In this document: in pieces, positions 7,414-12,966 of the stretch
How the letters are laid out: every line of letters starts with the position of its first letter
Position numbering within the stretch: position 1 is the stretch's first letter
DNA from: Coemansia sp. RSA 1804
Lineage: Eukaryota > Kickxellomycota > Kickxellomycetes > Kickxellales > Kickxellaceae
Direction of reading: 5' to 3'
Length of the DNA: 12,966 nucleotides
Assembly (NCBI GenBank): GCA_027578815.1
Contig: JANBTH010000662.1
Span: 1 to 12,966 of the forward strand
The notes under the pieces: generated by a model
What the model saw: the letters and a program-made list of their open reading frames with translations, nothing else
Database searches by the model: none
What the model was told of the DNA's origin: nothing
Program-made: the position numbers and the translations under genes

Positions 7414-8445
7414 CTAGTTGTAGCGGAAGGACACTCTACTGCTGGAGTACTGAGCGTCAGCATCGTAGTGTGGGTTGTAAGGCGGCTCGGACGCCTGGAG
7501 CGATTCAGTCTCCTGCTTCTGATAGTCGCCCGGGTTGGCCGTAACCTGGTACTCCCTCTGCATGCCGTCTCTGCAGAGCTTGTCGGTCCACTCCTGGAGG
7601 TACTCGGCGCGCCTGAATATGCGGCAGTAAAGAGGCTTTGCCATGATCCACCACCACAGGACGTTGATGCAGGCGGCGTCAACAAGAGTCAGCGCTATGC
7701 GGAAGTGGCGGTTGAGCGGGTACAGCGGGTGCTTGAACCGGATGATGGTGTTGGTTATCAGCGCAATGAAGACAATCAGACAGGTGACGCACATTTCCCA
7801 AACCTCCCTGAACGAGCTCTTGATGTTGCGCGTCTTCCACGTGATCAGGCAGGTGAAGACATCGGTGATCCACAGAACCACAAAGGTGGTCACCTTGAGC
7901 GCGTGGGTCAGACTGCAGAGATCCAGCGCTGGCACATATTCGGCGGACCTGGATGGTCCCACCGCCGTGAAGACTATGCCAATGATAAACAGACACGAGA
8001 AGTAGACGATGAGCGGAAGGAGAAATTGCAACCCCTTTGCAGGAAGATTCTGGGTGAACACGCGATAAAAGATATACGAGCGGACGGCCAAGAGCGTGGT
8101 GCTGCAGAATACGCCCAACACCACCTGCGACCACAGACTCCAAACGCGGCAGTCCGTCAATGTTGACCCCTGTAGTGTTACGTGGCCGTTGGTCTGAAGG
8201 TCGCCAACAAGCCAGAAAATGGATGCAGTGAACATGGCCACCATGGTGAGCGGACACTTTGATCGGAGCGGCGGGTACTTACGGAAAAGCACCACAAATA
8301 CCGCGGATATCAGGTCTATGGAGTATATGGTCGATACCAGCACCACCACCGCCAAGTCTGACTTGTTGCGAGGATCCAGCTTCAGCCCCATCTTCTCCGC
8401 AACCAACACGCGGGAGTTTTCAAGCTCGACGTTTGGAAAAACCAT
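7414..8445 (-). CDS. seven-transmembrane receptor-like protein, short-tailed paralog (343 aa)
   Basis: This single-exon gene has the family start MVFPNVELEN and LDPR at 23-26. The seven TM helices are colinear with those of its paralogs, as are Cys99 (LTDCR) and Cys177 (LDLC). GDLQTNGHVTL, RNIKSSFREVWEM and MAKP at the end of TM7 are present, and the post-TM7 element is DGMQREY. TM3 departs from its neighbours: the usual FWVR-LLG is LWSQVVLG, so the membrane-proximal Arg is missing. TM7 has three consecutive Trp. The 44-residue tail is acidic and Tyr-rich, and it ends SSRVSFRYN, like the end of the 4858-5889 product. Equal total length and a common C-terminal motif make these two the most similar in architecture, although first-100-residue identity (52) is no higher than for other pairs. 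It is an orphan receptor by inference; the ligand is unknown. Confidence 0.85.
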   Translation of the reverse strand: MVFPNVELENSRVLVAEKMGLKLDPRNKSDLAVVVLVSTIYSIDLISAVFVVLFRKYPPLRSKCPLTMVAMFTASIFWLVGDLQTNGHVTLQGSTLTDCRVWSLWSQVVLGVFCSTTLLAVRSYIFYRVFTQNLPAKGLQFLLPLIVYFSCLFIIGIVFTAVGPSRSAEYVPALDLCSLTHALKVTTFVVLWITDVFTCLITWKTRNIKSSFREVWEMCVTCLIVFIALITNTIIRFKHPLYPLNRHFRIALTLVDAACINVLWWWIMAKPLYCRIFRRAEYLQEWTDKLCRDGMQREYQVTANPGDYQKQETESLQASEPPYNPHYDADAQYSSSRVSFRYN

Positions 8446-8546
8446 TACTTGAAAAAGTACAGCATGAAAAAAAAGTGTGATGAGAAAAAAAAAACTAGAG
8501 TACAGGGGGAGGGGGGAAGCTAGTAGATGCTAGATGTCTATTTGCC

Positions 8547-8554
8547 TTATATAT
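8547..8554 (-). promoter_or_regulatory. TATA box of the receptor gene at 7414-8445
   Basis: On the minus strand ATATATAA followed by GG lies about 102 bp upstream of the ATG. Between it and the start, the minus strand is strongly pyrimidine-rich (CCCCCCTCCCCC at about 8506-8517, then T-runs), a CT-block arrangement typical of fungal core promoters. Confidence 0.55.
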
Positions 8555-9105
8555 GGATATGGTCTGTTAGCCTTTGTAGCAACTGTTGCCACGCAATTAA
8601 AAAAGTTTTGAAAAACATACCATTGAAATCAATTCTGTGCATTGGCAATATGTGCGCAATAGGGCGGAAATGCATGCTTTTGCAGCAACATACAGCGCGT
8701 TTGCCTGTGGTTTGCCATCGGTTTGTCGGTCACAGGGTGGCACGCGAAGAAAAAAAATAAACCTGATGGGTCATATGGCTCACCCCCAACCAAATAGACT
8801 TGTAAAGATATGCACGGCAATGAGGATTCCGATCATTCTTTTTTGTTTTGGTTCTCTTGTCGATTAGTGGAGATACGGACACATGGGAAGCTGGAGCAAA
8901 TGTGGAATTCCACAAATAAATTAGTGATGTCCGAGTAGAAACGGTTGTCAAGAGCTCTTCCCAGAGTCAAAAATAAAAGCAAACGATTATCAATAAAAAA
9001 GCACACTTATGATTGAGCTCATTCAATTCAATTTTTTTTCCATTTTATATTAATTATGGAGGGAATCCAGTACCTAAAGTTAGAACATGCTTTTGCAGAC
9101 TGCAG

Positions 9106-9134
9106 AATATCAATTAGATACGCTAATTGATATT
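9106..9134. repeat. perfect 12-bp inverted repeat with 5-bp loop
   Basis: AATATCAATTAG and CTAATTGATATT are exact reverse complements separated by ATACG. On the plus strand a T-rich run follows. The element is AT-rich and lies about 90 bp upstream of the TATA box of the small gene. It could be a protein-binding site, a transcript hairpin or chance in AT-rich DNA. Confidence 0.6.
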
Positions 9135-9220
9135 TTCATTTTTTTGTGGGGGGGAAGGTGTATGACTGTTAAATTTGAGATACTGACAATGTTTAATATC
9201 AAAATTGTCAAGAAAACGAT

Positions 9221-9228
9221 TATATAAG
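9221..9228 (+). promoter_or_regulatory. TATA box of the candidate small gene
   Basis: TATATAAG is followed by 83 bp with no ATG before the ATG at 9312. That is the arrangement expected for a TATA-driven fungal gene with a short leader. Confidence 0.5.
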
Positions 9229-9311
9229 AGTGCATATTCTTTCGCACTTTCTTCGTTTACAGATTTATTCCTCATCATTTTCAACACAATTATCATTACA
9301 CCTTCAAAATT

Positions 9312-9473
9312 ATGGCTGAGCCATCCCATCCCAGACTATGTGCCTGTGGAGAAGTCCATAACACCGATGCCGAAAGGGACGATTGTTTTCAAAAGAGAAT
9401 GTCTGGGCTTGAACTCGCTCTAGGGTTTACGAAGAAGGGCTTTGGAAAGATGAGTGGTCCCAAACCAAAGTAA
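9312..9473 (+). CDS. candidate small Cys-containing basic protein (53 aa)
   Basis: The first ATG after a good TATA box opens 53 codons ending in TAA at 9471-9473, and the base after the ATG is G. The peptide begins MAEPSHPRLCACGEVHN, and its first half is acidic and polar with Cys10, Cys12, His16 and Cys25. This C-x-C-x3-H-x8-C set could bind a metal. The second half is basic and Gly/Lys-rich, ending GPKPK. There is no signal peptide, TM helix or CaaX end, so it does not look like a secreted peptide or a farnesylated pheromone precursor. After the stop, an acceptor-like TTGCAG at 9482-9487 is followed by 15 further open codons. A spliced longer form is therefore conceivable, but no good donor was found. 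The family is not recognised. The call rests on position, composition and promoter, not on homology. Confidence 0.45.
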   Translation: MAEPSHPRLCACGEVHNTDAERDDCFQKRMSGLELALGFTKKGFGKMSGPKPK

Positions 9474-10206
9474 ACCCGTGCTTGCAGGCAGTGAGTATGT
9501 CACTTGGCAACGCACTTGATTATCTTCTCAACTAGACAGCAACAAAAAAGTTACGTTGAGTCCGTACAGAATCAATACTGTGTCACCCAATACAACAGAA
9601 TGTTGGGTGTGGTATTTAGTTAGTTTCCATATAGTTTTACTAGAAGAAGAATTATTCTGGGGTTTTGGCAGCGTCAGAGTAATCCAGATGGCTGAATAGT
9701 GCTGCAATTAAAGAATTCTTTCTAAACCTCTCAAGCGTCTCCATGTAATGTATGTTGTGCACGGGGAGGATTTGCAAATCCTACATGAGTAAGCAACCCA
9801 AACCTAGAGCATTGACTGCCACATCCGGTATGAGACTCTATTTTTTTGTTTCTCAGTGGTCTTTTTTTCATATTAGCCAAATAAATCAGCTAAAAATAAA
9901 CGGGCGAGGACCGCTTCTATGCAGCCTTTGCATGATTGCTAGTTTTTCCCAAAACAGACCGTCTCCCCCCATTCCAAATATGTGTTGTTTTTTATGGAAA
10001 AATAAATGGTAGACATTATTACGTGTGCGATGCATGAAATGGTTTATTTTTCCATGTCAACAGGTATGCCTTTTGCATGTTTGGGTTTTATTTGTAACCC
10101 TTTTACATCTGTTTTCACACTTTCACAACAATTCATTTTTATCTCAATAAACCGCGCCATCCGAAAGCCATCCGAGAATTAATTTTATATCTGGAAAAAA
10201 AGAACA
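9474..10206. other. right half of the divergent spacer, upstream of the 10207 receptor gene
   Basis: About 730 bp of AT-rich sequence with no supported gene. An 86-codon frame beginning at a TTG (9752) has no coding character. Near the right end, two GCCATCCGA repeats lie 11 bp apart (10156-10175). An A/T-rich TTTTATAT only about 17 bp before the ATG is too close to be a clear TATA box. Confidence 0.4.
10156..10175. repeat. paired 9-bp direct repeat GCCATCCGA
   Basis: Two identical 9-bp copies (10156-10164 and 10167-10175) begin 11 bp apart, about one helical turn, and end 31 bp before the ATG of the receptor gene. Same-face spacing suits a tandem protein-binding site. The location may equally place it in the leader. 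Confidence 0.4.
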
Positions 10207-11469
10207 ATGGCGTTTCCTGACCGCGAGCTGGAGCAGCGTCGAGTCGAGGCAGCGGCATCGATGGGGCTCAAACTAGATCCGCGCAGCACATTGGACGTGG
10301 CGGCAGTGGCGTTCTTCGGCACGGTGTACGCAATCGACCTTCTGGCGGTAGTCTATCTGCTGTGGAACCACAGGTACCCGCCGCTCAAGTCGAAGGGACC
10401 CATTCTGATGGCGCTGCTGTTTGCGGGATCGGTGCTCTGGTTTGTCGGCGACATCCAGGCGAACGGAATCGTGCCGCTGGCGGGGTCCGCGCTGGCCCGG
10501 TGCCGGGTGTTTGCGTTCTGGGTGCAGATGCTGCTGGGCGGGTGCCTGTTTTCGGCGGTGCTCGGGATCCGCTTGTACATGCTGTTCCACGTGTTCCGGC
10601 TGAACATGTCGGCGCGCGGGTGGCGGTTTTTTGCGCCGGTGGCGGCGTACCTCGCGTGTCTTGCAGCGTTTGGAGTTCTCTCTGTCGCGCTTGGCCCAGA
10701 AGTCACCTCGCGGTACGACGCGGCGCTCGATGTGTGCGACTCCAACACGCCGCTCACGAAGGCGGTGGTTGCGTTTGCGTGGGTCTCCATCGCGTTGGTT
10801 GTCGCGCTGACGTGGGCCATTAGGAACATCAAGAGCTCGTTCGACGAGTCGCGCGAAATGACGTTCGCCTGCGCACTGATGCTGGCGTCGCTCGTGTTCA
10901 GCACAGCCGTGCACTTTGCGCGCCCGCATTACGCGCTGAGTCGCGGGTACAGAATCGCCGCCACCGCTGTCAACCACGTGACGGCCAACGCGGTGTGGTG
11001 GGCGCTGCTGGGGCGGCCGCTGCTCAACTGCGCGCTCAGGCGCGACGCGTATCTCCGCAGATGGGTTGCGCAGCTGCAGCAGGACGGGCTGCAGCACCAG
11101 TACAACCTGGAGGACCAGCAGCAGCAGCAGCCGCAGAGCGTGCTGCTTGGCCAGCCGCTCAAGCTGGACAACAACCAGTACAGCAGCAACGTTGCGTACT
11201 CGGTCAGCAACGCCGATGTGCGCCTGTGGACGCCGCGGAAGAGCGGCGAGATGCGCGAGATCGCGTCGGCGTGGTCCGACGGCGGGCTTTCGCTGCAGCG
11301 CCGGTTTGCCCACGCCTTTGGCACGCTGACGCTTAGCAGGAGGGACATTCCCGCCTACTCCGACAGCTTCCGCGACAGGTCGCGGACCGTCAGCTGGCAG
11401 CCGTCCACGGTGCTGCACGACGACGACAGCTTCCGCGTGACATCCAGTCACAGCAAACACGCTTTGTAA
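10207..11469 (+). CDS. seven-transmembrane receptor-like protein, GC-rich long-tailed paralog (420 aa)
   Basis: This single-exon gene has the family start MAFPDRELEQ, LDPR at 23-26 and seven TM helices in register with its paralogs. Cys99 and Cys177 are present. The loop-3 motif is RNIKSSFDE where the genes at 3372, 4858 and 7414 have FRE. The TM7 end reads GRP where they have AKP. In loop 2 residue 169 is Arg (SRY) where they have Glu (AEY or VEY). DGLQHQY follows TM7. The 121-residue tail begins with a (CAG)5-encoded Gln run (304-308) and contains an Arg/Ser-rich stretch; R391-x-R393-x-x-S396 fits a basophilic kinase site. There is no RGS domain. Third codon positions are almost all G or C, more than in the genes at 4858 and 7414. 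Over the first 100 residues 55 are identical to the 3372-4628 product. It is an orphan plasma-membrane receptor by inference. Confidence 0.85.
   Translation: MAFPDRELEQRRVEAAASMGLKLDPRSTLDVAAVAFFGTVYAIDLLAVVYLLWNHRYPPLKSKGPILMALLFAGSVLWFVGDIQANGIVPLAGSALARCRVFAFWVQMLLGGCLFSAVLGIRLYMLFHVFRLNMSARGWRFFAPVAAYLACLAAFGVLSVALGPEVTSRYDAALDVCDSNTPLTKAVVAFAWVSIALVVALTWAIRNIKSSFDESREMTFACALMLASLVFSTAVHFARPHYALSRGYRIAATAVNHVTANAVWWALLGRPLLNCALRRDAYLRRWVAQLQQDGLQHQYNLEDQQQQQPQSVLLGQPLKLDNNQYSSNVAYSVSNADVRLWTPRKSGEMREIASAWSDGGLSLQRRFAHAFGTLTLSRRDIPAYSDSFRDRSRTVSWQPSTVLHDDDSFRVTSSHSKHAL
11116..11130 (+). repeat. (CAG)5 triplet repeat within the receptor tail
   Basis: Five consecutive CAG codons encode Gln304-308 of the cytoplasmic tail. 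Pure triplet runs of this kind tend to vary in length between strains without breaking the frame. Confidence 0.8.
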
Positions 11470-12442
11470 AAAAAACTAGTAATAATAATCTGCAAAATTC
11501 TTCCATTGATAGCGCCCTTTTTCATTTAGCTGGCTAAATACACGCGCTCTGCTGGAGCTATTGGCAATACACCATTGGGGGCGGGCCCAAAGAAATCCGG
11601 CGGTAGCGCGTTCCGGTTTATTACTGGATTCCCGGGTCCCAGCATTGGTGGCTGTTTTGGCAGCTGGATTTGCAATATAGTAAGAACCGCACAGCCAGCT
11701 CTCCTGGCGCGCCACGTGTGCCGTACTCCAAAATAAAAGATGGAGTGATTTGCATGTACACCCGTGACCACCCCACATATGAACTGGATGCTGCCTGCTT
11801 GCGTGCGTTAATAAAACCACAAGCGATATTAAAAAGAAGATTCGAAGCATAAAAGCGCAAACAGCCGTTACCCTCGGTAGAGACTATGCTCCGCTTCCGA
11901 CGCCCCCCCCCAAAAGAAAGAGTAAACAGGATTAGCTCCAAAAACCTTCAGGGATCGATGATCTGCATGTGAAAAAGGAATAGCAAATGTAAATAAAGGC
12001 GAGTATTCCAAGCTATTTGAGTGTTGGATCGGACCCGCCCAGAAAAACAAAAAATTAGGATTTCTGACACTAGCGTGCTGTGTGCACACTAGAAGTGCAT
12101 CGAACATGTCGATCTACATAGTTTGCTGCTGGGAGATGGGCGAATAGCAGGCGTCTAAATCTTTGCAAGCGGGGGATAATCCAGTTGTTGGCTTATTGCT
12201 ATGTTCATTCCAGATCTGGGACCACATGGAATTTGCAGAAAATGTTCTCCTTTTCCCGCACTCCAGCAGAACCACAAATCCAACGGCTGGAGAACAAAAA
12301 GGCCTTATATACGCTGGATGGGAGGTGGGGGGCCGTTTGGCGATGTAGTTTTTTATTGCATAGGAAGCCCCATTCCATCCCAATCCCAAACTTAACTTCG
12401 TGTGTACATTTTTACTAGCCATTGGATGCTATAAACAGAAAG
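11470..12442. other. intergenic region between the last two receptor genes
   Basis: This 973-bp spacer holds the 3' flank of the 10207 gene, with no AATAAA close to its stop (the nearest plus-strand ones are near 11732 and 11810). It also holds a C9 run at 11903-11911 and the promoter of the gene at 12443. A 124-codon minus-strand frame (11476-11850) begins with a signal-peptide-like hydrophobic run but has no other support. No RNA gene was recognised. Confidence 0.45.
12306..12311 (+). promoter_or_regulatory. TATA box candidate of the partial receptor gene
   Basis: TATATA in the context CCTTATATACG lies 131 bp before the ATG at 12443. Three short upstream start codons follow it (12318, 12343 and 12426). 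The one at 12343 is immediately followed by TAG, and the one at 12426 encodes only Met-Leu before TAA. Confidence 0.4.
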
Positions 12443-12966
12443 ATGGGGAACGCGCTTTCGTTTGGCACAACAGAGAGCGAGGAGCAGCGGGTGCTCGCCG
12501 GCGGGGCCCTGGGGCTCGCTGTGGATCCGCGCGGGACGGCGGATATCGCGATGATCACGGCGATATCGGCGGTCTACGGAATCGACGCGGTGGCGGTCGG
12601 CTACCTGCTGTGGAACCGCAGGTACCCGCCGCTGCGGTCGAAGAGCCCGGCGATAATGGCCGGATGCATGGCAGCCGCCGTGCTCTGGTTCGCCGGCGAC
12701 ATCCAGGTCAACGGCCACGCGCCGCTGGCGGCCACGCAGATGACCAACTGCAGGGCGTTCGGCGTGTGGGTGCGCATTCTGCTGGGCGTCTGCGCACTCA
12801 GCGCGCTCATCGCGATGCGGTCGTACGGATTGTACCGCGTGTTCTGCCGCAACCTGCCGTACAACGGGCTCGGGCTGTACCTCCCGTTTGCCGGCTACGG
12901 CGTGTGCATCCTGGCGTACGGCGTCGTGTCGCAGGCGGTGTCGCCCCGACTGACGATCCGCTACAT
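12443..12966 (+). CDS. seven-transmembrane receptor-like protein, partial at right edge (first 174 residues)
   Basis: This ORF is open to the window end, so no stop is seen. The ATG at 12443 is the first in frame after a TAG at 12416. The sequence matches the paralogs with a four-residue longer N-terminus: VDPR at 27-30, WNRRYPPLRSK in loop 1, GDIQVNGH at 85-92, and Cys103 at the start of TM3 (equivalent to Cys99). The loop-2 RY at 173-174 matches R169-Y170 of the 10207 product. TM helices 1 to 4 are present; the rest lies beyond the edge. The extreme N-terminus differs from all paralogs: MGNALSFG replaces the usual M-x-(F/Y)-P and fits an N-myristoylation site (Gly2, Ser6). Over 90 aligned positions 48 are identical to the 10207 product, and both genes are very GC-rich at third positions. 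It is presumably a further orphan receptor of the cluster. Confidence 0.8.
   Translation, partial: MGNALSFGTTESEEQRVLAGGALGLAVDPRGTADIAMITAISAVYGIDAVAVGYLLWNRRYPPLRSKSPAIMAGCMAAAVLWFAGDIQVNGHAPLAATQMTNCRAFGVWVRILLGVCALSALIAMRSYGLYRVFCRNLPYNGLGLYLPFAGYGVCILAYGVVSQAVSPRLTIRY

Larger units (their letters stand above)
8446..9311. other. left half of the divergent spacer
   Basis: The first 110 bp are the promoter and leader of the minus-strand receptor gene. The rest is AT-rich with long A- and T-runs and a G7 run at 9148-9154. It contains the inverted repeat at 9106-9134 and the TATA box at 9221 that probably serves the small gene at 9312. Several 60-75-codon frames on both strands have no coding character. 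No RNA gene was recognised. Confidence 0.45.

Noticed and set aside
9752..10012. 86-codon plus-strand frame in the spacer
   Set aside because: It opens at a TTG, has a low-complexity composition and no promoter or homology signal.
10273..11460. 395-codon antisense frame across the 10207 receptor gene
   Set aside because: Extreme G/C at third positions of the sense gene removes antisense stops. The translation is low-complexity Arg/Gln/Val/His, while the sense strand has clear homologs in this window.
11476..11850. 124-codon minus-strand frame with a signal-peptide-like start (possible secreted protein)
   Set aside because: Only the first 18 residues look like a signal peptide. The rest has no domain or cysteine pattern, codon use is unlike the confirmed genes, and other frames overlap. 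It would need a homolog or transcript.
3372..12966. Rhodopsin/opsin-type or known fungal pheromone receptor identity for the 7TM genes
   Set aside because: There is no TM7 retinal-binding Lys context, DRY or NPxxY motif, and nothing recalls Ste2 or Ste3. The TM7 Lys lies at the cytoplasmic end in a KP motif and is Arg in one paralog.
1..12966. tRNA, rRNA, CRISPR array or transposon
   Set aside because: Scanning by eye found no A-box/B-box pairs with a foldable cloverleaf, no regularly spaced repeats, no transposase-like frame and no terminal inverted repeats with target duplications. A computed scan (tRNAscan-SE, RepeatMasker) would settle this.

Overview
The window looks like nuclear DNA of a fungus, most likely an early-diverging one. 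Long single-exon genes with GC-rich third codon positions are separated by AT-rich spacers of 0.2 to 1.8 kb. The spacers carry TATA boxes, AATAAA signals and pyrimidine-rich leaders, and no bacterial operon or Shine-Dalgarno pattern is visible. From memory, expanded families of short 7TM receptors without introns occur in Kickxellomycotina-type fungi (Coemansia and relatives). That placement is a recollection, not something the sequence proves.

Layout. Positions 1-807 hold AT-rich spacer, a possible 37-codon ORF and a CT-rich leader. Positions 808-2628 (+) encode a 606-residue, tryptophan-rich, multi-helix membrane-associated protein that I do not recognise. From 3372 to the right edge there is a cluster of five homologous seven-transmembrane, receptor-like proteins: 3372-4628 (+), 4858-5889 (-), 7414-8445 (-), 10207-11469 (+) and a partial copy 12443-12966 (+) cut by the window end. 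A candidate 53-codon gene with its own TATA box (9312-9473, +) lies in the largest spacer, between the divergent receptor genes at 7414-8445 and 10207-11469.

The receptor cluster is the main content. The four complete paralogs align without a single gap for their first 299 residues. They share two cysteines (99 and 177) placed like the conserved GPCR disulfide and an invariant RNIKSSF loop. They also share a TM7 end reading (K/R)P and a DG(L/M)Q...Y element after TM7. Their cytoplasmic tails then differ completely: two have 44 residues and two have about 120. None has an RGS domain. By hand count, pairs share roughly 52-56% identity over the first 100 residues, so this is a diverged local family and not a set of recent copies. 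The most reasonable inference is a clustered set of orphan, class C-like or RGS-7TM-like receptors for extracellular cues, with signalling diversified through the tails. Ligands and G-protein coupling cannot be read from the sequence.

I see no mobile element, tRNA, rRNA or CRISPR array. Minor structures are a 12-bp perfect inverted repeat at 9106-9134, a degenerate GACA tract at 6731-6764, and paired 9-bp repeats at 10156-10175.
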